NCBI RefSeq assembly: GCF_000504285.1
Contig: NZ_KI632511.1
Coordinates: 9,158,154 to 9,222,153 of the forward strand
Reading direction: 5' to 3'
DNA: 64,000 bases
Source: Actinospica robiniae DSM 44927
GTDB taxonomy: Bacteria > Actinomycetota > Actinomycetes > Streptomycetales > Catenulisporaceae
Positions 1-8,787 of the stretch are shown here, one piece after another (positions within the stretch are counted from its first letter, which is position 1; every line of letters begins with the position of its first letter). The notes beneath the pieces are model-generated. The model worked only from the letters and a program-made list of their open reading frames with translations. It had not been told where the DNA came from and searched no databases. A program made the translations under genes and the position numbers.

Positions 1-268
1 GACCGAGGAGAGAGCACACCCCCGGCACCCGACCACCCCCAACGTCAGGCCGCCCCGCCAACGCCAGCACCCACGCAACCCCGGCATCTCTCTCCGAGGA
101 AGGGCCCGCGCCGGAGGCGAGATCTTGAAACCGCAGCCCGCCCCGCTACGCAACGGGTGGGCGGGTGGTCAGACGAAACAGGGCGACGCGAAGCGGCCGC
201 CCACGGCCTGACGACCACCTCAGCCCAGCAGGCCACCACGCCCCACCAGTGCTCAACATGATCATCGA
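1..268. repeat. Dispersed non-coding repeat, copy A (cut by window edge)
   Basis: This stretch aligns in the same orientation with 54167-54420. Shared exact blocks include the 18 bases at 81-98 and 54247-54264, the 22 bases at 108-129 and 54275-54296, and the 22 bases at 181-202 and 54350-54371, with diverged sequence and small indels between them. Similarity fades near a GATCAT motif at about 255-265. No open frame here has convincing codon bias. The left end is lost at the window edge. It could be a degenerate non-autonomous mobile element or a structured non-coding repeat. Confidence 0.75.
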
Positions 269-374
269 CTCGCGTTAGGCGTAGGGTCCAGCATCGCGCC
301 ACAGCTCTCTTGGCGGCATATCGACGATATCGATCGGCAGCGCCGGAAACTCCTCCTCAGGCTTCGATGACGGT

Positions 375-403
375 CGGGAAGCGGGTCGGCGGCCCGCTTC
401 CCG
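375..403 (-). terminator. Hairpin terminator of the multicopper oxidase gene
   Basis: An 11-bp perfect stem (375-385 with 393-403) with a 7-nt loop lies 25 bases past the stop codon of the oxidase. There is no U-tract, as is common for actinobacterial terminators. Confidence 0.7.
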
Positions 404-427
404 GCTCAGCCGTTTCAGGGGCCTTCA

Positions 428-2029
428 TCAACCCTCGACGTAGTCGATCTGCTGCATCATGCCGAGGTCCTCGTGCTGGAGATTGTGGCAGTGCAGCATG
501 GTGAGGCCGATGAAGTCCTCGTACTTGACCAGGATGGTCACGCTCTCGCCGGGGCTGCCGCCGGAGATGCCGATGGTGTCGTGCCAGACCGGGGGATCGA
601 GTGCGACGCCATTGCGGTGGGTGACCAGGAAGGGGTTGGTGTGCAGGTGGAAGGGGTGCATGAAGGCCGTCATCTTGTCGTCGGTGCTGATGACCCAGCG
701 CTCGACGGTTCCGAGGGGCAGGATGTGGTTGACGTACGTCGGGTCGAAGCGTCCGTACATCGGGTCGCGGGTCAGGTCGCCGTGCGGGTCGGCCGCGGGC
801 GTCGGGTTGCTGCCGAGGACGCGGTAGGCGTTGGGGAAGGGGGTGGGGAGCACGTTCGCGTCCACGTGCCAGCGCACCTCGCGGTGGACCTGGGAGCTCG
901 CGATGTCGGCGTCGTCGAGGGGCGCCTTGCCGGGCGGCAGCTCCTCCGGCAGGCCCATCGGTGGCACGATGGGATGGCCGACGACGTGGATCGTCATCAG
1001 CGGCTTGGCGAGCGAGGCCGCGCGCAGCTCGTAGGTGCCGGCACGGTCGGCCCGCACCAGGATGTCGGCCCGGTTGCCCATGGCCATGCTCACCTGGTTC
1101 GTCGCGACCGGGGCGGCGAAGGTGATGCCGTCCTGCGCGATCTGGTGCATCGTCGGCACGGACTGGTCGCCGGTGATCTCGAGGGCCAGCGCCGTGAAGG
1201 CGGTCGCGCACACCAGGCGCCAGCGCTGCACCTCGCCCGGCCGCAGCACGATGGTCGGGTTGACCTGGCCGTTCACGGTGTACGTGGCGGCGGGGGCGGT
1301 GAGCGCGGCATCGGAGGTGAACAGCGGTCCGGCTGTGTTCGGCGCGATCTTCAGCTCGTTGATGCAGACGACGACGTCCGCGGCTTTCGCGATCTCCGGG
1401 ACCTCGTCCACGTCGCCTTCGACGACGAGGACGCCGGTCATACCGCCGGAGACCTGCTGGGACACGGATCCGTGCAGGTGGGGGTGGTACCAGAAGGTGC
1501 CGGCAGGGTGATCGAGCGGGATGTCGATCACGCTCAGGTAGTGCGGTTCGGGATCCCCGGCCTTGCTGCGCGGGGCGAACTCGCGCATGACGTTGTCGGC
1601 CTGGCCCGAGGGGGAGACGTGCAGGCCGTGGGTGTGCAGGTTGAAGCTGTTGAAGTTGTGCGGGATGTTGTGGTCCCCGTCGAACGGCGCGTTCGGCGGC
1701 AGGCCGTTGATCTGCGTCAGCCGCAGCTGGTCGCCGCCGCGCACGCGCAGGGTGGGACCCGGGATCGTCCCGTTGTAGGTGCGGGTGTTCGCCGTGCCGA
1801 AGCCGGGGATGCGGGTCTCGGTGAAGCGGACGTCGAGCGTGCGCTCCAGAACCCGTCCCGGCGCGCCGGGGGCGGCCCGCGGGGCCCAGACCTTCGGTTG
1901 GGGGAACGGGCGCGCTGACGCCGCGCTCGCCCGTTCCGCGAGTAGGCCGTCCGGGGACGCGATCAGGGCGGCCGCCACCGGGACGGCTTTGAGGACCGCG
2001 CGGCGGCTGATTCGTGTCTGGTTGTCCAT
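428..2029 (-). CDS. Exported multicopper oxidase (laccase/CotA-like)
   Basis: This 533-residue protein should oxidise phenolic or metal substrates and reduce oxygen to water outside the membrane. The four copper-ligand clusters are visible: HTHG near residue 132, WYHPHLHG near 180, HPFHLH near 455, and HCHNLQHEDLGM near 510. The last has the type-1 Cys and an axial Met. The N-terminus reads MDNQTRISRRAVLKA, a Tat signal, followed by a hydrophobic stretch and an Ala-rich cleavage region. This fixes the start at 2029, although the frame stays open for 29 more codons upstream. A terminator follows directly, so the gene is probably monocistronic. The substrate cannot be read from the sequence. 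Confidence 0.93.
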   Translation of the reverse strand: MDNQTRISRRAVLKAVPVAAALIASPDGLLAERASAASARPFPQPKVWAPRAAPGAPGRVLERTLDVRFTETRIPGFGTANTRTYNGTIPGPTLRVRGGDQLRLTQINGLPPNAPFDGDHNIPHNFNSFNLHTHGLHVSPSGQADNVMREFAPRSKAGDPEPHYLSVIDIPLDHPAGTFWYHPHLHGSVSQQVSGGMTGVLVVEGDVDEVPEIAKAADVVVCINELKIAPNTAGPLFTSDAALTAPAATYTVNGQVNPTIVLRPGEVQRWRLVCATAFTALALEITGDQSVPTMHQIAQDGITFAAPVATNQVSMAMGNRADILVRADRAGTYELRAASLAKPLMTIHVVGHPIVPPMGLPEELPPGKAPLDDADIASSQVHREVRWHVDANVLPTPFPNAYRVLGSNPTPAADPHGDLTRDPMYGRFDPTYVNHILPLGTVERWVISTDDKMTAFMHPFHLHTNPFLVTHRNGVALDPPVWHDTIGISGGSPGESVTILVKYEDFIGLTMLHCHNLQHEDLGMMQQIDYVEG

Positions 2030-2188
2030 GTTCGGCACTTTAAGATGCCGCGGTGCGCCCGCCCGGTCAGGCGCACCGTTGCGGTGACCAGCATGGCCCG
2101 CGTCCGCGTGGACCACGCCGATATCAGGATCAGATGATCAAAACACCGCAGCGTCGGGCATCCGGTGTCCCCAGACATCACCGACAAA

Positions 2189-2219
2189 GCGGGGACCGGA
2201 AGTTGCTTCCGGTCCCCGC
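2189..2219 (-). terminator. Strong hairpin terminator after the phosphatase gene
   Basis: A 14-bp perfect inverted repeat (2189-2202 with 2206-2219) with a 3-nt loop lies 21 bases beyond the phosphatase stop. On the minus strand it is followed by a short TTTG. The remaining 2030-2188 is the oxidase leader, where no convincing promoter was recognised. Confidence 0.8.
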
Positions 2220-2240
2220 AGCATCGTCAGTCTGGAGGGA

Positions 2241-4277
2241 CTAACGGGAGATGTGCCGTCCGAAGACGAACTTCTCGAAGGGCGCCGTCGGCATCGTGGT
2301 CGTGCCGTCGTGGGCCGAGCCGGACTCGTTGCTCACGGCCGGCACGGCGAAGTACTGCATGGTGATGGTGGTCTCACCGCGGCGCTTGCCGGGATCGACG
2401 TCGAAGACCGCGTAGCCGTACGCGTCGCCGGCGTTGCGGGCCGCGGACCACGGCGCGTCCTCGATCGAGTCGGCGGCGTTGCGCTTGAAGCCGGCGGCCT
2501 GGGAGCCGGTGATCGCGTTGCGCTGGGTGATGACCTTGGACTGCGGCATGTTGGTTGCCGCGTCCTCGCCGTAGGTGTTGGTCGGGCCGTTGGTCCCGCC
2601 GCCGCCCAGCACCAGGTACACGGTTCCGGCGGCGGTGTCCCAGGCCGGCACGCCGTCGACGGTGGAGTACTGCGTCGTCGCGACCTTCGGCCGCCGGGTG
2701 TCGACCGCGTCGCCGGCCGTCTGGCCCGGGTTGGGGGCGACCACGGTGCCGTGCGCGCCGGCGTCGTAGCCGCGCACCGGGTAGCTGCGCTCGTAGTCGT
2801 GCTCGTGGCCGGAGAGCACCAGGTCCACCTGGTAGTGGTCGAACAGCGGCAGCCAGGCCCGGCGGATGCCGAGGTCCGAGCCGTTGCCCGGGAGCGAGGT
2901 GGACAGCGCGCACTGGTGCATGAACACCACGATCATGTCCACGCCCGGGTCCCGGCGCGCGTCCGCGAGGGTCCGCTCGAGCCACTGCGTCTGCAGGTTC
3001 GGCCGCCCGTGCCGCCGGTCCGGCACCGCGGAGTTGTCCTGCTCCACGATCTCCAGGTCGCCGGTGTACCCGTGGTTGTAGGTGACCGTGCCGTTGGGGA
3101 TCTGCGCGCCGGAGGAGGTGGTCTCGGGCGCGGCGTCGGCGGCCGCGTTGAGGTACGCGGAGCCGCCGTCCTGGTAGATGACGTCGTCGGCGTCCAGGGA
3201 GATGAACTTCACGGTGCCGACCTGGAAGCTGTAGAAGTTGCCCCGCAGGTGGTTGCCGTCCCAGTTGGTCACGCCGTTGTCCGGCAGCAGGAACCGGCTC
3301 AAGTAGTGGCCGTAGCCGTAGGGGCCGTTCCAGTAGTTGCCGGCCGCGCCCTGAGCCGCGATCCCGCCGTGCGCCTTGCCGGCGTGCCCGGCGTGGTCGC
3401 AGACCCCGAACTCGGTCTCGTGGTTGCCCAGCGCGGGCATCCACGGCCGGTTCGCCGCCGAGCGGGCCACGTTGACGCCGAAGTCGCGCCAGACGCCGGG
3501 CGCGTTCTGGATGTCCAGGTTGGCGTAGCAGAGGTCTCCGTTGAGCAGGTGGAACAGCGGCGCGGGGCCACCGTCGCCGGGGTTCTCGACGGCGTTCACC
3601 GCGTAGTACGCGTTGTCGCAGGACTCGTGCCAGATGTTGCCGGAGGCGTTCAGGTCCCAGGACGGGGTGGACAGGTCGCCGTAGCTGGAGAAGCGGTACT
3701 TCGCCCGGCCGAACGGGGCGGTCTCGAAGGACGCCGCCGCCGTGGACGCCTCGGCCGCGCCGTCGCTCACCTCGTAGTAGTACCGGGTGTCCGGCTCCAG
3801 ACCGGTCAGCTGCACGTGGTAGAAGTACGTCGTCTGGCCGTTGAGGCCGTCGGTGAAGCTCACCGCGGAGGCCTTCTGGTAGCGGCGGGTGACGTCGAGC
3901 GGCGCCGGCTCGGGCAGCTTGACCAGGTGGCCGCGGTTGTGCGCGGTGATCGGCGAGGTCGAATAGGCCAGCGTCGGCGCGGGCTGGGCGACGGTGCCCG
4001 GAGCCGACCAGGACACGGTGACCGAGGTCGCCGGGTCGGCGCCCCAGGTCAGCAGGAGCTGCTCCGGCTCGGTGGTGGTGGGCAGCGGCAGGGTCGCGGT
4101 GGGCGGTCCGGACGGCGCGGTCGCGGCCTGCGCGTCCTCGGGCAGCGCGATGCCCTCGCCGACGCCGACCAGGGCGACGGCGCTGATCCCGGCGGCACCG
4201 GCGAGGAAGCCGCGGCGGGAGAAGCCGGACTCGTCGACGTCGGTCCCGGCTGATTCTTCAACTACTGACTCATCCAT
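2241..4277 (-). CDS. Tat-exported purple acid phosphatase-like metallophosphoesterase
   Basis: This 678-residue exported phosphohydrolase starts with an acidic leader and a twin-arginine signal (SRRGFLAGAAG, residues about 21-31). A fibronectin-like N-terminal domain of the purple acid phosphatase family follows (about 60-190), then the calcineurin-type metal site. The metal-site motifs, in order, are YGDLS, NGDLCYAN, GNHE, FMHQ and GHEHDYERSY. The GNHE and GHxHxYER motifs are diagnostic of this family, which uses a two-metal centre to hydrolyse phosphomonoesters. It is probably a phosphate-scavenging enzyme. The gene lies 52 bp after the LacI gene in the same direction. No PhoP box was recognised. 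Confidence 0.92.
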   Translation of the reverse strand: MDESVVEESAGTDVDESGFSRRGFLAGAAGISAVALVGVGEGIALPEDAQAATAPSGPPTATLPLPTTTEPEQLLLTWGADPATSVTVSWSAPGTVAQPAPTLAYSTSPITAHNRGHLVKLPEPAPLDVTRRYQKASAVSFTDGLNGQTTYFYHVQLTGLEPDTRYYYEVSDGAAEASTAAASFETAPFGRAKYRFSSYGDLSTPSWDLNASGNIWHESCDNAYYAVNAVENPGDGGPAPLFHLLNGDLCYANLDIQNAPGVWRDFGVNVARSAANRPWMPALGNHETEFGVCDHAGHAGKAHGGIAAQGAAGNYWNGPYGYGHYLSRFLLPDNGVTNWDGNHLRGNFYSFQVGTVKFISLDADDVIYQDGGSAYLNAAADAAPETTSSGAQIPNGTVTYNHGYTGDLEIVEQDNSAVPDRRHGRPNLQTQWLERTLADARRDPGVDMIVVFMHQCALSTSLPGNGSDLGIRRAWLPLFDHYQVDLVLSGHEHDYERSYPVRGYDAGAHGTVVAPNPGQTAGDAVDTRRPKVATTQYSTVDGVPAWDTAAGTVYLVLGGGGTNGPTNTYGEDAATNMPQSKVITQRNAITGSQAAGFKRNAADSIEDAPWSAARNAGDAYGYAVFDVDPGKRRGETTITMQYFAVPAVSNESGSAHDGTTTMPTAPFEKFVFGRHISR

Positions 4278-4329
4278 TCCCGCGACGATAGAAGGGGCGG
4301 GTGAACGGGCCGTGGCCGGACGCTGTCGG

Positions 4330-5316
4330 TCAGGCTGACGCGCGCAGGATGAGTCGGGGGCGCGCCAGGACGTCCACCGCCGCCGCCGGGTCGCCGACCG
4401 CGATGCCCAGCAGGGCCGCGACGGCTTGGGCCGATTCCCGGCCCTGCTCCGCGTAGTCGAAGCCGATGGTGCTGAGCGCCGGAATGCTCACCTGCGCCGC
4501 GGCGACGTCGCCGACGCCGATGACGGCCAGGTCGTCCGGAGCGCGCAGGCCGCGCAGGTGCATTCCGGCGAGCACCGCCATGGCCGTCTCGTCGTTGTAG
4601 GCGCACACACCCGTCACCGACGCGCGGACCCACTGATCCACGGCCACGGCGGCCTTCGCCGCGTCCAACTCGACTTCCAGCGCGATCGGTTCGGCGAGCC
4701 CTTGTTCCGCGCACACGGCCGCCACACCGCGCAGGCGTTCCTGCACGCGCCACTCGGACGAGTGCTCTCCGGGCAAGGCGTAGCCTAGGTTTTCGCGTCG
4801 CAGGCTCGTGATATGCCGGGCCTGAATCCGTCCGATCTCCTGAAGTTCCGCAGTGGCCTGTTTCCCGGCCCCGAGCACCACTTCGGCACCTGCGCGGTGC
4901 AGCGCCTCGGCCGTGGCCTCGTCGAAGGGGATGAGGCTGACCACGGCGGAGGCGTCCACCGCGGCGCAGAGATCGGGCAGCGGCCGGCCGTGGCCCTCGG
5001 CGAGATGCGTGACCAGGGACAGGCCGTGCTCGGCGAGCGCGCCCGCGAACTGCTCGATGAAGCGGGAGAGGTTCGTCGAGATCGGCACTCCCGGCAACGC
5101 CAGCAGCACCACGTCGCTGCGGCCGGCGGCCAGCGAACGGGCCGAGGCGCGCGGCCGGTAGTCGAGCCGCTTGGCCGCGTCGAGGACGCGCCGCCTGGTC
5201 TCTTCGGGGATGGTCTGCCCCTGGGTGTCGTTGAGCACGAAGCTGACCGTGGTCTGCGATACCCCGGCTTCACGTGCCACATCAAAGCTGGTGATCCGCT
5301 TGGGGGCTCGTCGCAT
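4330..5316 (-). CDS. LacI-family transcriptional regulator
   Basis: This 328-residue repressor-type protein has an N-terminal helix-turn-helix (FDVAREAGVSQTTVSFVLN, about residues 10-28) and a periplasmic-binding-protein-like effector domain. The ATG at 5316 is preceded by GAGGAAGCG, a good ribosome binding site. The same frame stays open far upstream through the flavin monooxygenase gene, but that extension is antisense-type shadow sequence. Its stop is 52 bp before the phosphatase start, so the two may be co-transcribed. The inducer is unknown. Confidence 0.9.
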   Translation of the reverse strand: MRRAPKRITSFDVAREAGVSQTTVSFVLNDTQGQTIPEETRRRVLDAAKRLDYRPRASARSLAAGRSDVVLLALPGVPISTNLSRFIEQFAGALAEHGLSLVTHLAEGHGRPLPDLCAAVDASAVVSLIPFDEATAEALHRAGAEVVLGAGKQATAELQEIGRIQARHITSLRRENLGYALPGEHSSEWRVQERLRGVAAVCAEQGLAEPIALEVELDAAKAAVAVDQWVRASVTGVCAYNDETAMAVLAGMHLRGLRAPDDLAVIGVGDVAAAQVSIPALSTIGFDYAEQGRESAQAVAALLGIAVGDPAAAVDVLARPRLILRASA

Positions 5317-5360
5317 CGCTTCCTCGCTCGTGGAAAGCCCCACCTTAGCGTGCGGTTCGC

Positions 5361-6512
5361 TCAGCGGTCCGCCCCCGTGCTCTGCTGCTGCGCGCCGGTG
5401 AAGAACTCGATCAGCCCATAAGGGGCCAGGTCGCCGAGGCAGAGGTCCAGGAGCACGTCCGCGTCGACAGCGGCCGCGTCGCTGCGCACGAACATCTTCT
5501 CCTCGTACGCGCTGAGTGCCGCATCGAGGTCGCCGGGGTGCGCGGCGATGGCCAAGCCGAGCTCCGCGCCGTCGAGCATCGCGAGGTTCGCGCCCTCGCC
5601 GGACGGCGGCATCAGGTGCGCGGCGTCGCCGACGAGCGTCACCCCGGGCACGCGCTCCCAGCGGTAGCTGCCCGGCAGGGTGTGGATCATGCGCGGGACC
5701 GGCGCCGTCTCGCCGTCGGTGATCAGCGCGGCCAGCTCCGGAGCCCAGCCCTCGAACTCGGCAGCGACGCGGGCGGCCGCGCCGGCGGCGTCGCTGAAAT
5801 CGATCGCCTCGACCCATTCGGCAGGTCGGCTGAGCTGCACGTATGTGTGCAGGACGCTGTTCGCCTCGCGGTGCGCGGTGATGCCCTTGCCCGGGGTGAG
5901 CGCGGCCATCGAACCCTCGCCGACCGCGCGGGCCGTGGCGGGATGGCGGGCGTCGACGTCGTAGAGGTAGGTCTCGATGAAGGTCGTGCCGACGTACTCC
6001 GGCTCGGCATCCGACAGCAGAGGCCTGATCTTCGACCAGGCGCCGTCCGCGCCGACGAGCAGCCCGGTGGTGACGCTCGAGCCGTCCGCGAAGGTCAGTT
6101 CGTGCCGGCCGCCGCCGAGCGGCCGCACGCCCGCGACCTTGTGGCCCCAGCGGACGCTGCCCTCCGGCAGCGCGTCGAGCAGAATGCGCCGAAGGTCGCC
6201 GCGAAGCACCTCCGGGCGCCCGCCGCTGCCGTCGTCGGGCTCCTCGAACAGCGCGCCGCCGCGGGCGTCGAGGATGCGCATGGCCTGGCCGCCCTCGCGG
6301 ATGAGCGCGCGGAACTCCTCGGTGAGCCCGGCCGCCTCGAGCGCGACCTGCCCGTCGTGCTCGTGGATGTCCAGCTGGCCGCCCTGGGCGCGCGTGCCGG
6401 CCGAGGCCTCCGCCTCGTAGACGGTGGCCGGGATGCCGTGAACGTGCAGGACGCGGGCGAGGACGAGCCCGCCGAGGCCCGCGCCGATGATCGTGATCGG
6501 GGTGTCGGTCAT
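5361..6512 (-). CDS. FAD-dependent monooxygenase (TetX/PHBH type)
   Basis: This 383-residue class A flavoprotein monooxygenase hydroxylates aromatic or polyketide-like substrates using NAD(P)H and oxygen. It has the Rossmann FAD motif GAGLGGLVLAR near residue 11, an adenine-side segment with LVGADGAWSK, and the second FAD motif GDAAHLMPPSGEGAN near 290. Overall arrangement resembles TetX-type drug-inactivating enzymes. The start follows AAGGGAG. The gene is divergent from a TetR gene across two identical operators, so it is very probably that repressor's target and inducible by a small molecule. Resistance is possible, but catabolic or biosynthetic roles fit equally. Confidence 0.9.
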   Translation of the reverse strand: MTDTPITIIGAGLGGLVLARVLHVHGIPATVYEAEASAGTRAQGGQLDIHEHDGQVALEAAGLTEEFRALIREGGQAMRILDARGGALFEEPDDGSGGRPEVLRGDLRRILLDALPEGSVRWGHKVAGVRPLGGGRHELTFADGSSVTTGLLVGADGAWSKIRPLLSDAEPEYVGTTFIETYLYDVDARHPATARAVGEGSMAALTPGKGITAHREANSVLHTYVQLSRPAEWVEAIDFSDAAGAAARVAAEFEGWAPELAALITDGETAPVPRMIHTLPGSYRWERVPGVTLVGDAAHLMPPSGEGANLAMLDGAELGLAIAAHPGDLDAALSAYEEKMFVRSDAAAVDADVLLDLCLGDLAPYGLIEFFTGAQQQSTGADR

Positions 6513-6542
6513 GGTCTGCTCCCTTCGTGGCGGACGGCGGAT

Positions 6543-6582
6543 TGGAACGCCGTTCCATCACCCATCTTGGAACGCCGTTCCA
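6543..6582. promoter_or_regulatory. Twin TetR operators in the divergent promoter
   Basis: The 15-base palindrome TGGAACGCCGTTCCA occurs twice without change, at 6543-6557 and 6568-6582, with centres 25 bp apart. The second overlaps a candidate tetR -35 box (TTGGAA, 6567-6572), which is 17 bp from CAAAAT (6590-6595). A repressor bound there would block tetR itself, and the pair is well placed to control the flavin monooxygenase in the other direction. Confidence 0.85.
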
Positions 6583-6601
6583 TTTCTGTCAAAATGGGAG
6601 C

Positions 6602-7288
6602 ATGGCGAGCAGCGAACCGAAGGCCGGAAGATCCGAGCGGCGCACCGACGCGCTCTCCAAGGAGCGCATCGTCGAGGCCGCGATCGAGCTGCTCGACGCC
6701 GAAGGCGAGAGCGGGCTGACCTTCCGCGCCCTCGCCGCGCGCCTCGCCACCGGCAGCGGAGCGATCTACCACCACGTCGCCAACAAGAACGACCTGCTCA
6801 CCGCCGCCACCGACGACGTGATCGCGCGCGTGCTGGCCGGCGTCGTCCCCGACGAGCAGCCGCGCGCGGCGATCCGATCCGTCGCGCTCGGCATGTTCGA
6901 CGCGATCGACCTCCACCCCTGGGTCGGCACGCACCTGGCCCGCGAGCCCTGGCAGCTCGCGCTCCCGCAGATCCTCGAAGGCCTCGGCGGCCCGCTACAG
7001 GCCCTCGGCGTGCCCGAACAGGCGCAGTTCGACTGCGCGTCCGCCCTCTTCAACTACGTCCTCGGCGTCGCCGGACAGAACGCCGCACACGCCCGCCTGC
7101 ACGCGGACGCCACCGACCGGACGACCTTCCTCACCTCGATCGTCGCGCGCTGGACCCGCCTCGATCCCGCCCGCTACCCCTTCGTCCACCGGATGGCGGC
7201 CCAACTGCGCGAGCACGACGACCGCGAGCAGTTCCTCGCCGGCATCGACCTGATCCTGGACGGCGCCGGCCGTGGGCAAGCTCGTTAA
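6602..7288 (+). CDS. TetR-family repressor
   Basis: This 228-residue regulator has the usual N-terminal helix-turn-helix (LTFRALAARLATGSGAIYHH, about residues 38-57) and a larger helical ligand-binding region resembling the TetR C-terminal class. The start at ATG 6602 is chosen because the upstream in-frame extension runs through the operators. That ATG lies 6 bases after CAAAAT, so the transcript may be leaderless, although GGGAG also precedes it. It should control its own gene and the divergent monooxygenase. Its TAA (7286-7288) directly abuts the stop of the convergent P450. Confidence 0.9.
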   Translation: MASSEPKAGRSERRTDALSKERIVEAAIELLDAEGESGLTFRALAARLATGSGAIYHHVANKNDLLTAATDDVIARVLAGVVPDEQPRAAIRSVALGMFDAIDLHPWVGTHLAREPWQLALPQILEGLGGPLQALGVPEQAQFDCASALFNYVLGVAGQNAAHARLHADATDRTTFLTSIVARWTRLDPARYPFVHRMAAQLREHDDREQFLAGIDLILDGAGRGQAR

Positions 7289-8599
7289 TCAGGCTTCTGC
7301 GAATGCATCCCGCCCCAGCCGGACCGGCAGACTGCGCACTCCGTTGTTGACGAAGCTGCCGAAGCGCGGCACCTCGTCGTCCGGCACCGCGACGGCCAGG
7401 TCGGGAAAGCGCGTATAGAGCTGCTCCAGCGCGATGGCACCCTCCAGCCGGGCCAGCGGCGCGCCGAGGCAGAAGTGCACCCCGTGCCCGAACGAGAGAT
7501 GCCCCGCACTCGTGCCGGCCGGGTGAAATTCGCCAGCCCCCGGCCCGAGACCGGCGGTATCGCGTCCGGCAGCGGTGTAGCCGGCGAGCACCGCCGTCCC
7601 GGCCGGGATGAGCGCGCCGCCCAACTCCAAGTCCCGCGTCGGAAAGCGGAACGGGAAGAACCCGACCGGCCCATCCCAGCGCAGCGTCTCCTCCACCACA
7701 TCCGCCCAGCCGACCGAGCCGCTCCGAACCCGCGCGAGCTCGTCCGGGTGCGCGCTGAGCGCCCGCACCGCATTGGTGATCAGGTGGGTGATGGTCTCGT
7801 TCCCGGCCACCGTGAGCGTCATCAGCGTGCCGACCAACTCCTCGGTGCTCAGCCGATCCCCGTCTTCCGCCCGCGCCCCGATCAGAGCGCTGGTCAGGTC
7901 GCCGCCGGGCTCGGCCGTCCGCCGCTCCACCACCGTCGTCATCAGCTGGAACATCGACTGATTGGCCGCGATGGCCTCCGCAGGAGTGGAATCGGTGCTG
8001 ATCACCCGGTTGGACAGCGCGTGCGCCTCGTCCCAGTACTCTTCGTCGACCCCCAGCAGCTCGCAGATCACCGCCATCGGCAGCGGCTCCGCGAACACCC
8101 CGCGCAGATCCACGACCGCTGTTTCCTCCGCAGCCGTTCCATCTGCCGCAGCCGTCGCATCTGCCGCGTCCGCCGCGACCCGGTCGAGCAGACGCGCCGT
8201 CAGCTCGACGATCCGCGGCCGCAGCCCCTCCGCCCGCCGCGGCGTGAACGCCCGGTTCACCAGCGTCCGGAGTCGGCGGTGGTCCGCCCCGTCCGCGGTG
8301 AGCAGCCCCGGCGTGGCGATGAAAGCCAGCAGCGGCCACCCCTCCGGCACCTGCCCCGACCGCAGCGCCGCAAAGTGCTCCGGCGCCTTCGCCACGTCGG
8401 GATGCGCCAGCAGCTCCCGCAGCGCATCGTGCCCGACCACCGCCACCCCCGGCACCCCGCCCGGCAGCTCGACGTCCACCACGTCGCCGAGTTCGCGCAG
8501 CCGAGCCAACTCCGCATGCGGACACCCGCCCGCCGGATCGAGCCGGTAAGGCAGCCGCAGTGCGTCAGCCGAAGAAACTGCAGGGGAAGTGGCGTCCAT
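7289..8599 (-). CDS. Cytochrome P450
   Basis: This 436-residue soluble bacterial P450 has all class-defining elements. They are the I-helix AGNET oxygen-activation motif, the K-helix EETLRW (ExxR), and the heme loop FGHGVHFCLGAPLARLEG with the axial Cys near residue 380. It should hydroxylate a small hydrophobic substrate with a separate ferredoxin and reductase, neither of which is in the window. The start MDATSP at 8599 is preferred over a 33-codon Arg-rich extension. GGAG lies 8 bases upstream of it. The gene converges on tetR with no intergenic base. A functional link with the flavin monooxygenase is plausible but unproven. Confidence 0.92.
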   Translation of the reverse strand: MDATSPAVSSADALRLPYRLDPAGGCPHAELARLRELGDVVDVELPGGVPGVAVVGHDALRELLAHPDVAKAPEHFAALRSGQVPEGWPLLAFIATPGLLTADGADHRRLRTLVNRAFTPRRAEGLRPRIVELTARLLDRVAADAADATAAADGTAAEETAVVDLRGVFAEPLPMAVICELLGVDEEYWDEAHALSNRVISTDSTPAEAIAANQSMFQLMTTVVERRTAEPGGDLTSALIGARAEDGDRLSTEELVGTLMTLTVAGNETITHLITNAVRALSAHPDELARVRSGSVGWADVVEETLRWDGPVGFFPFRFPTRDLELGGALIPAGTAVLAGYTAAGRDTAGLGPGAGEFHPAGTSAGHLSFGHGVHFCLGAPLARLEGAIALEQLYTRFPDLAVAVPDDEVPRFGSFVNNGVRSLPVRLGRDAFAEA

Positions 8600-8787
8600 G
8601 AAGGCACTCCGAAGGTCGTCGGCGCACGGCCGCGGCGGACGGGCACGCGACGCACCGCGCCGCCCACCCAGTGTCTCGCCGGGGGAGCGGCCGAACAAGG
8701 AGTATCAGGGTTATGTGAAGCTTTGCGTCGAGTGGTCGCGCCGGCAGCCTGAGGCCCTCGCCACGCTCCCGCCGCATAGCGCTCTGG

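Noticed and set aside
473-1918. Long plus-strand frame opposite the multicopper oxidase
   Set aside because: It is the antisense shadow of a gene with complete copper motifs; the product is Val/Arg/Gly-rich without any domain.
2253-4253. 666-codon plus-strand frame opposite the phosphatase
   Set aside because: Low-complexity antisense product; the minus strand encodes a complete purple acid phosphatase.
5317-6561. In-frame N-terminal extension of the LacI gene (743-residue fusion)
   Set aside because: The extension is Arg/Pro-rich shadow of the flavin monooxygenase; LacI has its own ribosome site at 5316.
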